A DNA stretch of 64,000 nucleotides from Bradyrhizobium sp. JYMT SZCCT0428 (GCF_018131075.1 NZ_JAFCLS010000023.1:1-64000), one strand, 5' to 3'; shown: positions 25,765-34,499, numbered from the stretch's first letter. Notes: generated from the sequence alone by a model not told the origin. A program made the numbers and translations.

Positions 25765-26592
25765 TTAAACCCCGTCGATGGCGTGCGTCATCGACGGGGT
25801 GAATTCGCGCGTCAGGACACGGTGTTTGATTGACCGCTCGACTTCGGGTCGTCGCCGACGGCGTGCAGCACGAATGGTCTGGCAACACGGCCAGGTTCGG
25901 CGACGGGAATGGGACGATCTGCGACTTGCGCGCTTTGGCCGGGGTGCGGTCTGGTTTTCGGTCGAGCGAAACAACGCGTAGTCGCGGCTGAATAGCCAGC
26001 GCGATGTTTGAAAGACGCCGTGGGTGATGAACAGTGCGGCGAGCACGTCGATCGAATAGTGGTAGTGGCCGAGCAGCACGACCGCCCCGAAGAACGCGGT
26101 CAGCGCGAGAAAGAATATCCGCCATTGCACGATGTGCCAGAACGCCAGCGCTGCCAGGAACGGCAGTCCGGTGTGACCGGAAAAGAAGAGATCGCTGCCG
26201 TAAAAAATGGAGTTGAAGAACGGCGCCGGCTGCTGCGGATCGATCGGCGACGGCGCCATGTGGGTGAGCGCGACGAAGACGGCGCGGACCACCAGGAACA
26301 GCGCCGTGGCCTTCAGCGCGAACGGCAACCGGTTCGGCCGCCAGGGCAGCAGCCCCGCCGTGATGACGAAGGCCGTGAACGTACCGTAGATGAAAAGAAA
26401 GCGGACGTTGTAGGGCCCGACGCGGCTCAGCACAAAATCGGTGACGTGGTTGCTGGCGTGGACCGTGGCATAGGTGACGGCGGCGAAGATCGCGATGCTG
26501 CTGGCAGATAGGAAGGCGACGCCTTCGCATAGCGAGCGGGCATACGCGCGCGTACCAAACAGCGTGCGGTAAAGCCGCATCGTGTCCTGCAT
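25765..26592 (-). CDS. PAP2-like membrane phosphatase/transferase family protein
   Basis: About 275 residues from the ATG at 26592 (a longer frame to 26724 has no support). Five or six membrane helices carry the PAP2_C-type motifs FFSGHTGLPFLAALAFW and LGHYHYSIDVLAALFITHGV, with the histidines of the phosphate-transfer site, as in sphingomyelin-synthase-like and lipid phosphatase enzymes. It probably acts on a lipid phosphate head group at the inner membrane. After FSRDYALFRSTENQ the C-terminal 70 residues are an Arg/Ser-rich tail (KRASRRSSHSRRRTW) that ends inside the terminator hairpin; this looks like read-through of formerly non-coding sequence. Confidence 0.78.
   Translation of the reverse strand: MQDTMRLYRTLFGTRAYARSLCEGVAFLSASSIAIFAAVTYATVHASNHVTDFVLSRVGPYNVRFLFIYGTFTAFVITAGLLPWRPNRLPFALKATALFLVVRAVFVALTHMAPSPIDPQQPAPFFNSIFYGSDLFFSGHTGLPFLAALAFWHIVQWRIFFLALTAFFGAVVLLGHYHYSIDVLAALFITHGVFQTSRWLFSRDYALFRSTENQTAPRPKRASRRSSHSRRRTWPCCQTIRAARRRRRPEVERSIKHRVLTREFTPSMTHAIDGV
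25770..25799. terminator. Hairpin between convergent genes
   Basis: CCCCGTCGATG (25770-25780) pairs perfectly with CATCGACGGGG (25789-25799) over an 8-base loop. No strong T-tract on either side. It sits 31 bases after the GT4 stop and encodes the last codons of the opposing PAP2-like frame, so it likely terminates transcription from both directions. Confidence 0.6.
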
Positions 26593-26860
26593 TGTCCCTG
26601 CGCCTCCGTTCGCGGTCGTCGGCGACGATAGGTGCGGCGGTCTTCGTCGCTCGGGCTGCTGGATATCCTGTACTTCAGCGTAACCGTAATGCGAGGTGAA
26701 GTATCTACATGTGAAATATGCCACACCTCGCCGATTTTTGCCATTGCCCGCTGGCTCATAACCGCACGATCGCGCCCATCAGGCAGGTTGTCAGTGAGCT
26801 CGATACGATCGATTTGGCGCGATAGCGCCACCAGCATCAGCGGCATGGGGACGTCCGCTT

Positions 26861-27040
26861 TCAACAGGTGATCTTGCCCGTCGCAAAATGCTGTCCCTTC
26901 GCGCACGTCAAATGCAAGCTGCCGCCGGATACGTTCGACAATTCCTCTTCGCCAAGTTCCATCTCGACGTCAATGAGTGAACGTTTGGCGCGTTCGTTGT
27001 TCGGCTTCGTTGGACCAAGGTCGCGGATTTGATTGTTCAT
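26861..27040 (-). CDS. Double-glycine-leader peptide 4, two-cysteine core
   Basis: A 59-residue precursor from the ATG at 27040 with CCAGGAGAGTGAC directly upstream. The leader contains VEMELGEEELSNVSGG ending at residue 40, the same type of double-glycine leader as the peptides at 1103-1681. The predicted core is only 19 residues, SLHLTCAKGQHFATGKITC, with cysteines at 46 and 59 that could form a disulfide or be modified. It lies alone between the PAP2-like gene and the nucleoside transporter; no maturation, export or immunity gene is adjacent. Bacteriocin or signal peptide is inference from leader form. Confidence 0.72.
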   Translation of the reverse strand: MNNQIRDLGPTKPNNERAKRSLIDVEMELGEEELSNVSGGSLHLTCAKGQHFATGKITC

Positions 27041-27167
27041 GTCACTCTCCTGGAATCGTGTGGGAAGGGCCGTTCCCTCATTTCACGGTCGCAGAAGTAG
27101 AAGGTGCGGCTCGTTGTCGCTGTGAGGAGCCTCACACAGCGAATGCCAACGAAAAGCGGCGTGCGCG

Positions 27168-27275
27168 TCCTAGGGCCTTTTCCGTTCCGATGGAATCGGA
27201 ACGGGGCCCTAGGTTCTTGATTTGACGCGTTTTCTTGACGCGAACCGGTGTCCACTTCGCTGGAAAACGCTCTAG
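27168..27275. repeat. Intergenic palindromic repeat (TTCCGTTCCGATGGAATCGGAACGG family)
   Basis: CCGTTCCGAT...ATCGGAACGG (27180-27201) is a hairpin, and AGGGCC...GGGCCCT flanks it; it continues TTGACGCGTTTTCTTGACGC and GGTGTCCACTTCGCTGGAAA. This sequence type is very common between genes in Bradyrhizobium and relatives. It ends at the 3' end of the nucleoside transporter gene. Confidence 0.8.
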
Positions 27276-28528
27276 CTCATTACCCCCACGATCGCGCCCA
27301 TCAGGCAGGTGGCCAGCGTGCCCGACACGATTGACTTCAGCCCGAGCGCGTTGATTTCCTCGCGGCGGTCGGGCGCCATGGTGCCGAGGCCGCCGATCAT
27401 GATGCCGAGGCTGGCGAAGTTGGCAAAGCCACACATCGCATAGAGCATGATCAGCCGCGACCGCGGATCGAGCGCATCAGGACCGAGCTTCGATAGATCG
27501 ACATAGGCGATCAACTCGTTGAGCACGGTCTTGGTGCCCATCAGGCTTCCCGCCGTGATCGCCTGCGGCCACGGCAGGCCCAACAGCCAGCACACCGGCG
27601 CCATCAGATAGCCCAGCAGTCGCTGCAGCGAAATCTTCGCGCCACCGATCTCGGGCAACAAGCCCAGTATCGCGTTGGCGAGGTAGACCAGGGCTACCAG
27701 CACCAGCAGCATCGCGATGATGTTGAGCAGCAACTCCAGTCCGGAAGTGGTGCCCCTGACGATCGCGTCCATCGTGCTCTTCACCTCCATGTCGGTATTA
27801 CCAGCAGTCAGCGTTCCGCCGGTGCGTTTGTCAGATGTCTCCGGCACCATGATCAGGCTGATCAGGATCGCCGCGGGTGCGCCGAGCACCGAGGCAATGA
27901 CGAAATGCGCCGCCGCATCCGGGATCAATGGCGCCAGAAACGTGGCGTAGAGCACCAGTACGGTGCCGGCGATTCCCGCCATGCCGCCGGTCATTACCAT
28001 GAACAATTCGCTGCGGGTGAGTTGCGACAGGTATGGGCGGATGAACAGGGGCGCCTCGACCATGCCGAGGAAGATGTTGGCGGCGGCGGAAAGACCGACC
28101 GCGCCGCCGACGCCGAGCGTGCGTTCCAAAAGCCACGCCATGCCGCGTACGATCGGCGGCAGCACCCGCCAGTAGAACAACAGCGTCGTCAGCACGCTCA
28201 TGACGAGGATGATCGGCAGCGCCTGAAACGCCAGGATGAAATCGGCGCCCGGCGCCTTGAGGTCGAAAGGAAGCGTGCCGCCGCCGAGATAGCCGAACAC
28301 GAAGGAGGTGCCGGCGCGGGACGCCGCCGCGATAGTATTGACCGCGTCATTGATGGCGCCGAACGCCTTTGCGACCAGCGGCAGCTTGAGCAGCACCAGC
28401 GCGGTGAGCACGGTGATCGCAAGCCCGACCGCCATCTGCCGCCATGACACCGCGCGGCGGTTCTCGCCGAGCGCCCACGCGATTCCCAGCAACGCCAGCA
28501 CGCCGAAAGCCGATTGCAGTTGCAGCAT
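27272..28528 (-). CDS. Concentrative nucleoside transporter (NupC/CNT family)
   Basis: About 418 residues from the ATG at 28528. Order of domains: Nucleos_tra2_N (MLQLQSAFGVLALLGIAWAL, ENRRAVSWRQMAVGLAI), a gate domain (ADFILAFQALPIILVMSVLT) and the C-terminal transport domain with GMVEAPLFIRPYLSQLTRSE, LFMVMTGGMAGIAGTVLVLY and LMGTKTVLNELIAYVDLS. It imports nucleosides with H+ or Na+ across the inner membrane. GGGGGACTTCAAG precedes the ATG. Single gene, divergent from the MFS carrier. Confidence 0.93.
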   Translation of the reverse strand: MLQLQSAFGVLALLGIAWALGENRRAVSWRQMAVGLAITVLTALVLLKLPLVAKAFGAINDAVNTIAAASRAGTSFVFGYLGGGTLPFDLKAPGADFILAFQALPIILVMSVLTTLLFYWRVLPPIVRGMAWLLERTLGVGGAVGLSAAANIFLGMVEAPLFIRPYLSQLTRSELFMVMTGGMAGIAGTVLVLYATFLAPLIPDAAAHFVIASVLGAPAAILISLIMVPETSDKRTGGTLTAGNTDMEVKSTMDAIVRGTTSGLELLLNIIAMLLVLVALVYLANAILGLLPEIGGAKISLQRLLGYLMAPVCWLLGLPWPQAITAGSLMGTKTVLNELIAYVDLSKLGPDALDPRSRLIMLYAMCGFANFASLGIMIGGLGTMAPDRREEINALGLKSIVSGTLATCLMGAIVGVMS

Positions 28529-28665
28529 GATCTTGAAGTCCCCCGGTCGATTATGGCAGCGGGGGACTTGCAAGCGCAATGCCGGGCAGTCCTCCGCCGC
28601 CGGTCATTGACAGCCCGCGGGCATTGACAGGGGGATCAGGGTCGTTCACGGCGTAATCAACAACA

Positions 28666-29946
28666 ATGCAAGCGGACCCGGGCAACGGCTCACGCTTCGA
28701 AAAGCAGGATACCGGCCTCACCATGTCTTCCCTGATGCCTGTCGGCGCCGGCGATCTGCTCAGGCATCCCTCCTTCCTGTCGTTTCTGCTGTCGCGCAGC
28801 CTGTCGCGCTTCGCCAGCCAGATCGGGGCCGTCGCCATCGGCTGGCAGGTTTACGATATGACCGGCAGCGCGTTCGATCTCGGCATGATCGGACTGGTTC
28901 AGTTCCTGCCGACCGCGTTGTTTCTGTTCGTGGCCGGCCACGCCGCCGACCGCTACGAACGCAAACGGGTGGTGCAACTCTGCCAGATCGCCGAGGGGCT
29001 GACCGCGCTGTTTTTGGCCTGGGGCGCCTATGCGGGCTTTCTGACGGTCACGCAGATCTTCATCGCGTCCTTCGTGCTCGGTATCGCCGGGGCCTTCGAA
29101 AGCCCGGCATTGGCCGCGCTGCTGCCGCTGATCGCGCCGAAAGGCTCGCTGCAGCGCGCCACCGCGGTTTCGAGCGGCGCTGGGCAAATCGCCACCATCG
29201 CCGGTCCCGCGCTGGGTGGGCTGGCCTATGCCCTCGCGCCAAGCGCGGCCTACGGGGTCATGGCCGCATTTTTGCTGTTCGGGGCCGCAATCATGGGCGC
29301 GATCCGGCTGATACAGCCGGCCGTGGTGCGGGATGCCGCGACATCGGATGATATCTTTGCCGGCGTCAAATTCGTCCGCAACAACCCGGCCATTCTCGGC
29401 ACGATCTCGCTCGATCTGTTCGCGGTGCTGCTCGGCGGCGCCACGGCGCTGCTGCCAATCTATGCGCGAGACATCCTTCAGACCGGCCCGCTCGGCCTCG
29501 GCATCCTGCGCGCCGCGCCCGCGATCGGCGCGCTGCTGATGACCGCGTTCCTCGCGCACCACACCATCAACCACCGCGTCGGAATACGGATGTTTCAGGC
29601 CGTGATCGTGTTCGGCGTGGCGACGGTGGTGTTTGCGCTGTCGCACTGGATGTGGCTGTCGGTGCTGGCGCTGGTGGTGCTCGGCGCCGCCGACGTCGTC
29701 AGCGTGGTGATCCGCTTCTCACTGGTGCAGCTCGCAACGCCCGACGACATGCGCGGCCGGGTCGGCGCTGTCAATTTCCTGTTCATCAACGCTTCAAACC
29801 AGCTCGGCCAGTTCGAAAGCGGCGTCACCGCGGCCTTGTTCGGCGCGATGCCGGCCGCCGTGCTCGGCGGCGTCGGCACGATTGCGATCGCGCTATTGTG
29901 GATGAAGCTGTTTCCGACGCTGCGGGATGTGGAGAAGCTGGAGTAG
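28666..29946 (+). CDS. MFS transporter, MFS_3/EntS-like family
   Basis: A 426-residue carrier with about 12 membrane helices. It opens with a 45-residue lead; an in-frame ATG at 28723 (MSSLMPVGAGDLL) is an alternative start. Family landmarks are LSRFASQIGAVAIGWQVYDM, LFVAGHAADRYERKRVVQLC and VNFLFINASNQLGQFESGVT. MFS_3 members include the enterobactin exporter EntS, but substrate cannot be assigned here. It is a single gene flanked by a palindromic repeat downstream. Confidence 0.88.
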   Translation: MQADPGNGSRFEKQDTGLTMSSLMPVGAGDLLRHPSFLSFLLSRSLSRFASQIGAVAIGWQVYDMTGSAFDLGMIGLVQFLPTALFLFVAGHAADRYERKRVVQLCQIAEGLTALFLAWGAYAGFLTVTQIFIASFVLGIAGAFESPALAALLPLIAPKGSLQRATAVSSGAGQIATIAGPALGGLAYALAPSAAYGVMAAFLLFGAAIMGAIRLIQPAVVRDAATSDDIFAGVKFVRNNPAILGTISLDLFAVLLGGATALLPIYARDILQTGPLGLGILRAAPAIGALLMTAFLAHHTINHRVGIRMFQAVIVFGVATVVFALSHWMWLSVLALVVLGAADVVSVVIRFSLVQLATPDDMRGRVGAVNFLFINASNQLGQFESGVTAALFGAMPAAVLGGVGTIAIALLWMKLFPTLRDVEKLE

Positions 29947-29955
29947 GGGGCGACA

Positions 29956-30077
29956 CGTCGTCCCGGCGAAGGCCGGGACCCATACGCCGTGCTCTCCCGA
30001 TGTGAACGCCAACGGTAGACGTCCAGTAACCCAATCAACGCTGCGGGGTATGGGTCCCGGCCTGCGCCGGGACGACG
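29956..30077. repeat. Intergenic palindromic repeat (GTCGTCCCGGCGAAGGCCGGGAC family)
   Basis: The left hairpin GTCCCGGCGAAGGCCGGGAC and right half GGTCCCGGCCTGCGCCGGGAC with GTCGTCCCGG...CCGGGACGAC outer ends. It fills the gap between convergent MFS and SDR genes; a short relative is at 53629. Confidence 0.8.
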
Positions 30078-30090
30078 CAATCGGGTTGAA

Positions 30091-30855
30091 TTACCCCCGC
30101 CCCACGAACGGCATCTTCGTCGCCATGACCGTCATGAACAGCACGTTGGCATCGAGCGGCAGGCCGGCCATGTAGGCCACCGCGTCGCCGACCGCTTTCG
30201 CGTCCATGCGCGGCTCGTGTTTCATCGTGCCGTCGGGCTGCATCACGCCGGGGCCGGCGACCATGCGGTCGGTCATCGGGGTTGCGGCATTGCCGATGTC
30301 GACCTGGCCGACCGCGATGTCGTACATGCGGCCGTCGAGGTTGGTGGCCTTGGTAAGACCGGTGATGGCGTGCTTGGTCGAGGTATAGGCCGACGAGAAC
30401 GGCCGCGGCGCGTGCGCGGAGATCGAGCCGTTGTTGATGATGCGGCCGCCGCGGGGCGTCTGGTCCTTCATGATGCGGAAGGCATGCTGGGTGCACAGGA
30501 ACGGGCCGGTGAGGTTGGTGTTCACCACCGCCTGCCACTGCTCGAGGCTGAGGTCTTCGAAGTTCACCGGCGGCGCGCCCATGCCGGCGTTGTTGAAGAG
30601 CACGTCGAGCCGGCCGTAGGTTTCCTTGACCTTGTCGAACAGCGCGGCGATCGAGGCCGGGCTCGTCATATCGGCGGAAACGCACAGGCTCTTGCCGACA
30701 TTGTCGCCGAGCTTCTTGGTCTCTTCCAGCATCTCCATGCGACGCCCGGCGAGCACCACGGTGAAGCCGGCATTCATTAGCGCTAGCGACGCCGCGCGTC
30801 CGACGCCGGTGCCCGCGCCGGTGACGACTGCGATCTTGTTTGTTGGTTCGGCCAT
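30091..30855 (-). CDS. Short-chain dehydrogenase/reductase
   Basis: A 254-residue classical SDR from the ATG at 30855 (GAGGAAACA in front). Cofactor motif TGAGTGVGRAAS (residues 12-23), NNAGMG, and the catalytic Ser and Tyr-x3-Lys in PFSSAYTSTKHAITG. An arginine-containing segment AGRRMEML after beta-2 suggests NADP(H) use. Substrate is unknown. It starts 13 bases after the Anbu gene on the same strand, so the pair may be one transcript. Confidence 0.9.
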   Translation of the reverse strand: MAEPTNKIAVVTGAGTGVGRAASLALMNAGFTVVLAGRRMEMLEETKKLGDNVGKSLCVSADMTSPASIAALFDKVKETYGRLDVLFNNAGMGAPPVNFEDLSLEQWQAVVNTNLTGPFLCTQHAFRIMKDQTPRGGRIINNGSISAHAPRPFSSAYTSTKHAITGLTKATNLDGRMYDIAVGQVDIGNAATPMTDRMVAGPGVMQPDGTMKHEPRMDAKAVGDAVAYMAGLPLDANVLFMTVMATKMPFVGRG

Positions 30856-30868
30856 TGTTTCCTCGCCT

Positions 30869-31627
30869 TTACTTCTTTGTTTCTGTTTCTGACTTATAGG
30901 GTGGTCTTGGAATATTCTGGTGCGCCGCGCGCAGCGCCGCCGACCAGCGCGAACGCAGGTCGTGGAAATAGGGCTCGCCGGCCTCGATGCGGTGATTGAG
31001 ATCGGCCTCGCAGGCATCCGCGCGCACCACCAGCACGTCGATCGGCAGGCCGACGCCGAGATTGGAGCGCATCGTCGAATCCATCGAGATCAGGCTGGTC
31101 TTCAGCGCCTCGTACAGTTCGACGTCGTAATGCATGGCGCGGTCGAGCACCGGCTTGCCGTATTTGTGCTCGCCGATCTGCAGGTACGGCGTATCCGTGG
31201 TGCATTCGATGAAATTGCCGGCGGTGTAGACCATGAACAGCCGCATCCGCGAGCCCTTGATCTGGCCGCCGAACAGGAACGAGACGTCGAAACTGACGTC
31301 TTCAGACCGCAGGGCGTCGCCCTCGGTGGCGTGGACGCTGCGGATGGCGCGGCCGATGCGCTGGGCGGCCTGGAACATGGTCGGCGCGTTCATCAGGGTT
31401 TCGACCTCGCCGGTGTGCGGGTCCTCGATGCCCTCGGTCAGGGTAGACAGCACCGACTGGCTGATCGCCAGATTGCCGGCGCTGGCGATCGCCATGATCC
31501 GCTCGCCCGGCTTTGAGAAAATGTGCAGCTTGCGAAAGGTCGAGACGTTGTCGAGGCCGGCATTGGTGCGGGTATCCGCGATCATGACTAGACCGTCCCG
31601 TACCAGCACTCCGCAACAATAGGTCAT
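30869..31627 (-). CDS. Anbu, proteasome-type protease (ancestral beta-subunit family)
   Basis: A 252-residue Ntn-hydrolase of the bacterial proteasome-like Anbu family. It starts MTYCCGVLVRDGLVMIADTR, so removal of Met exposes Thr as nucleophile; Asp18 and Lys33 (TFRKLHIF) complete the proteasome-type catalytic set. Further landmarks: IMAIASAGNLAISQSVLSTL, YLQIGEHKYGKPVLDRAM. Anbu forms large open ring or helical assemblies; its natural substrates are unclear. It is normally encoded with a transglutaminase-like protein, an alpha-E protein and a circularly permuted ATP-grasp enzyme; here those are 12 kb away at 43862-47198. Confidence 0.92.
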   Translation of the reverse strand: MTYCCGVLVRDGLVMIADTRTNAGLDNVSTFRKLHIFSKPGERIMAIASAGNLAISQSVLSTLTEGIEDPHTGEVETLMNAPTMFQAAQRIGRAIRSVHATEGDALRSEDVSFDVSFLFGGQIKGSRMRLFMVYTAGNFIECTTDTPYLQIGEHKYGKPVLDRAMHYDVELYEALKTSLISMDSTMRSNLGVGLPIDVLVVRADACEADLNHRIEAGEPYFHDLRSRWSAALRAAHQNIPRPPYKSETETKK

Positions 31628-31650
31628 TCCACGTCCCCGAAACCGTCCGA

Positions 31651-31747
31651 ATTACCGGCGGGGCACTAGTAGCCAATTTTTCGGGGGCATCCAACCCCAA
31701 TTCCCCAGGCCGTGGCATGCGCTGGATGGGTAAAAAGACGCATTGAA
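31651..31747. repeat. Long direct repeat, left copy (upstream of the Anbu gene)
   Basis: ATTACCGGCGGGGCACTAGT, then GGGGGCATCCAACCCCAATT and GTGGCATGC...TTGAA match the copy at 41130-41229 in the same orientation with scattered differences. It lies about 25-120 bases upstream of the Anbu start and so overlaps its promoter/leader region. Confidence 0.85.
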
Positions 31748-31827
31748 AGGGTGGCTGCGCGGAATGAGGGCTCGATCGGCGCTTGATCGGTGCTGCGAAC
31801 CGAACCCTACGACACGCCTCCGTCGTT

Positions 31828-33201
31828 CTATTTACCGCCGACAAGGAGGTTTTTGTAGATTTTGCCGTCTTTCATGATGACGACGAAATTCTTTGCCGGG
31901 TCTTCGATCAGCTTGATGTTATCGACGGGGTTGCCATCCACCAGCAGCAGGTCGGCCAGCGCGCCTTCTTCCACGACGCCGAGCTTGCCGGGATAGGGAT
32001 TGCGCTTGCCGGACATGGCAAGCAGTTCGGCGTTCGTCGACGTCGCCATGACCAGCGCTTCGGCAGGCGTGTACCAACGGGTAAGCGAAGCCAGAATTGC
32101 CCCTTGTTGTTGCGCCAGTTCGCGGGAGAACAGCACATCGGTGCCCCACGCGGTCTTGATCTTGTATTTCTTCGCCATCTCATAGGCGCGGGCTATCCCG
32201 GGCCAGACCTCTTCCGCTTTGGCTCGCTGGACCGAACCCTCAGGAAGGCCCAGCCTCATTCCCTCCGGCAGTGGCTGCATGCTCAGCCAAACACCCTTGT
32301 CCGCGATCAGTTTTGCGGTTGCGTCGTCCATCAGGAAACCGTGCTCGATACACCTCGCGCCGGCCGCAATAGCGCTCCGGATCGCAGCCGGCGTAAAGGC
32401 GTGCGCGGCGACGTAGGTCCCCCAATTTTCGGCCGCCTCGACCGCGGCGCGCATTTCGGCCTCCGTGAAGGTGCTCACGTCGATCGGACTGAAGGGTGAC
32501 GACACTCCGCCGCCCGCCGTCAACTTGACTTGTGAGGCGCCCTGCATGAGCTGTTCGCGTACGCGCACGCGCACCTCGTCAGGGCTATCAGCAACGATGG
32601 CGCCGCCGATCTGCTCCATGCGGGTAAGCATGCCGCCGATCGTCCGCGGCAAATCAGTCAGCTGCCGAAAATCCCCATGCCCGCTCGTGACAGTGATCAT
32701 GGCGCCGGACGGATAGATACGCGGGCCCTTGACGATGCCTTCATCGATGGCGCGCTTGAGGCCGAACACCGGCCCGCCCACGTCGCGAATGGTGGTGAAG
32801 CCGCGCATCAACGTGTCTGTCGCTTCGTCGCCAGCTAACAGATTGTTGAAGCCGACGTCACCGAACGCCTCTACCGGGTTCGTGCGGATCAGCATCGCGT
32901 GCCAATGCGCATCGATCAGGCCCGGCATCAGGACGCGGCCGGCACCATTGATCGTTGCGGTTTGAGCGTCGACCGCGATCGACGCCGTCGAAATCTTCTC
33001 TATCGTGTTGTCTCCGATCAGGACGTTGGACGGCGCCGAAAGCGCGCCGCTCTTTCCGTCGAATATCCTGACGTTCTGGAATAATGTGGCCGCAGCTTGC
33101 TGGGCCTGCGCGGAGGGCGGGCCGGAGAAGCTCATTCCGATTGCAGCCCAAACTGCCAGCACGGAAATGCCGGGGAATATTCTCAAGCAAGACATTCTCA
33201 T
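31828..33201 (-). CDS. Secreted metal-dependent amidohydrolase
   Basis: About 457 residues from the ATG at 33201 (next ATG at 33195); longer frames overlap the neighbouring gene. Signal peptide ends near SAQAQQAA. Imidazolonepropionase-like amidohydrolase fold: small beta-sandwich FQNVRIFDGKSG, metal ligands in LMPGLIDAHWHAM (HxH, second His shifted with Trp between), YVAAHAFTPAAIRSAIAAGA, RCIEHGFLMDD, and the metal Asp in KTAWGTDVLFSRE. Such exported enzymes hydrolyse cyclic amides, dipeptides or xenobiotics. Substrate unknown. Confidence 0.9.
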   Translation of the reverse strand: MRMSCLRIFPGISVLAVWAAIGMSFSGPPSAQAQQAAATLFQNVRIFDGKSGALSAPSNVLIGDNTIEKISTASIAVDAQTATINGAGRVLMPGLIDAHWHAMLIRTNPVEAFGDVGFNNLLAGDEATDTLMRGFTTIRDVGGPVFGLKRAIDEGIVKGPRIYPSGAMITVTSGHGDFRQLTDLPRTIGGMLTRMEQIGGAIVADSPDEVRVRVREQLMQGASQVKLTAGGGVSSPFSPIDVSTFTEAEMRAAVEAAENWGTYVAAHAFTPAAIRSAIAAGARCIEHGFLMDDATAKLIADKGVWLSMQPLPEGMRLGLPEGSVQRAKAEEVWPGIARAYEMAKKYKIKTAWGTDVLFSRELAQQQGAILASLTRWYTPAEALVMATSTNAELLAMSGKRNPYPGKLGVVEEGALADLLLVDGNPVDNIKLIEDPAKNFVVIMKDGKIYKNLLVGGK

Positions 33202-33227
33202 ACCCGCGTGACCTGTTATTGATCTGG

Positions 33228-33437
33228 TTACCGGATCTGACTGTTCTCGTTGCGCCTGACGATCTTGAGAACCCAGAAGATCACGCCGGCAATCAGAGAT
33301 AAAGCGCCAAGAAGTGATACCCCCGTTGATTCGAGGTTCATGCCTGCGACCAGCAACAAGCATCCCAGCACGATTAGAATCAGACCGCCGAGCTTTTTCG
33401 CGAGAAAAACGGACCCTTCGTCAGTACGTGCAACCAT
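33228..33437 (-). CDS. Small two-helix membrane protein
   Basis: A 69-residue protein from the ATG at 33437 with AAGGGAGTGGTCGCT upstream. Two hydrophobic helices (LGGLILIVLGCLLLVAGM and VSLLGALSLIAGVIFWVL) flank a short turn, then a basic tail VRRNENSQIR. I do not recognise a named family. It follows the HdeD gene by 13 bases on the same strand and could be part of the same stress operon. Confidence 0.72.
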   Translation of the reverse strand: MVARTDEGSVFLAKKLGGLILIVLGCLLLVAGMNLESTGVSLLGALSLIAGVIFWVLKIVRRNENSQIR

Positions 33438-33450
33438 AGCGACCACTCCC

Positions 33451-34014
33451 TTATGCCGTTTTCGCCGACGGCCACCACGCATAAGCCAGCCACGCGATGC
33501 CGTGAGATATCAGGTCGACGCCGAGGACAAATCCGAGCACCCAGAGACCCGTCATCGGGAATCCCGTCAAAATGACGAGGCCGGCCAGAACGCCGAAGGC
33601 GCCGGACAACAGCATGATCCAGCCCGCATCTTTCCAGTGGCCGAAGCCCAGCAGAATTCGAACGATGCCGGATATCAGCAGCAGCAGTCCGAGGACGTAG
33701 GTGAGGATCAAGGCGCTGGCGACCGGCTGACTAACCAGCACCGCGCCGAAGGCGATGTACAGGATGCCCAGCAGCACCTGCCATATGAAGCCGCCCCATC
33801 CCTTGGTCCAGAACGCGTGGATCACTTCGAAGGCGCCCGCGATGATCGAGACCCAGCCGATGAACATCGTGCTGATAACGGTCACGAGAACGACGTCACC
33901 CAACACCAGGATTCCTGCGGCGATCATCACCAATCCAAGGAGGACGCAGATCCAAAATGGTGGCGCGGACAAACCATCGGCGCGCAAGCGTGAACTACCG
34001 TCGTAAGTGGTCAT
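33451..34014 (-). CDS. hdeD: HdeD family acid-resistance membrane protein
   Basis: A 187-residue protein from the ATG at 34014, where GAGGAGGACGAC is the ribosome binding site. Six membrane helices in three two-helix DUF308 repeats: PFWICVLLGLVMIAAGILVL, FIGWVSIIAGAFEVIHAFW, and GFIWQVLLGILYIAFGAVLV. E. coli HdeD is an inner-membrane protein needed for acid resistance at high cell density. Here it lies near glutaminase and a small membrane protein, consistent with a pH-stress role, though that is inferred from context. Confidence 0.88.
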   Translation of the reverse strand: MTTYDGSSRLRADGLSAPPFWICVLLGLVMIAAGILVLGDVVLVTVISTMFIGWVSIIAGAFEVIHAFWTKGWGGFIWQVLLGILYIAFGAVLVSQPVASALILTYVLGLLLLISGIVRILLGFGHWKDAGWIMLLSGAFGVLAGLVILTGFPMTGLWVLGFVLGVDLISHGIAWLAYAWWPSAKTA

Positions 34015-34102
34015 GTCGTCCTCCTCGGGTTCGGAGCCCGTTCGATCGAATGAGCGGCGCAGTGCCGGCCGCTCGCGGCTCGCGTCAGCATTCTGAAATT
34101 GG

Positions 34103-34426
34103 CTATATCCATCGCCAGCCACAAACGCGGCGCCCGCGGTGCCAATAACAGACCCAACGGCGCCGGCGGCGACGATGGATTGGGCGCCGTCGCGGCGGAC
34201 GAGCTTCAGGACGCGGGGGCGGCCGGCGGGTGGTGGCCTGAACCCGTACCGTGAGATCATCCTCCTTGCTGCCGGAATCCTTGCTGCCAAGGTCTTTGCC
34301 AAGATCTTTCTGGGGCGCGAGGGGCATGGCCTCGACCACGGCCGGCAGCGAACTTGCGGCCAAACCCGCGGCTGCGGCCACACACAGAATGCCCCGTAAC
34401 ACGCTGCGACGCTCGATTGCATCCAT
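34103..34426 (-). CDS. Exported arginine-rich protein of unknown function
   Basis: A 107-residue protein from the ATG at 34426 (AAAGGAGTGAACCCA upstream). A hydrophobic signal-like segment with paired arginines just before it (ERRSVLRGILCVAAAAGLAA) is followed by KDLGKDLGSKDSGSKEDD and then a striking C-terminal tail of Arg/Pro and Trp (RRRRRRWVCYWHRGRRVCGW) with two cysteines. The tail WxxR-type ending GWRWI recurs in short hypothetical proteins of Bradyrhizobium. Function unknown; the polycationic tail may bind polyanions such as LPS or nucleic acid. Confidence 0.75.
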   Translation of the reverse strand: MDAIERRSVLRGILCVAAAAGLAASSLPAVVEAMPLAPQKDLGKDLGSKDSGSKEDDLTVRVQATTRRPPPRPEARPPRRRPIHRRRRRRWVCYWHRGRRVCGWRWI

Positions 34427-34499
34427 TGGGTTCACTCCTTTGACCAACGCCTTGATATTTTTTTTCTCCGCGGAGAAACACACGTCTCGCAATTGGGGA

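Noticed and set aside
26427..26906. 159-codon reverse frame overlapping the fourth double-glycine peptide and the PAP2-like gene
   Set aside because: It crosses two better-supported genes in other frames and has no motif; the part between them (26593-26860) might still hold a decayed gene but I could not identify it.
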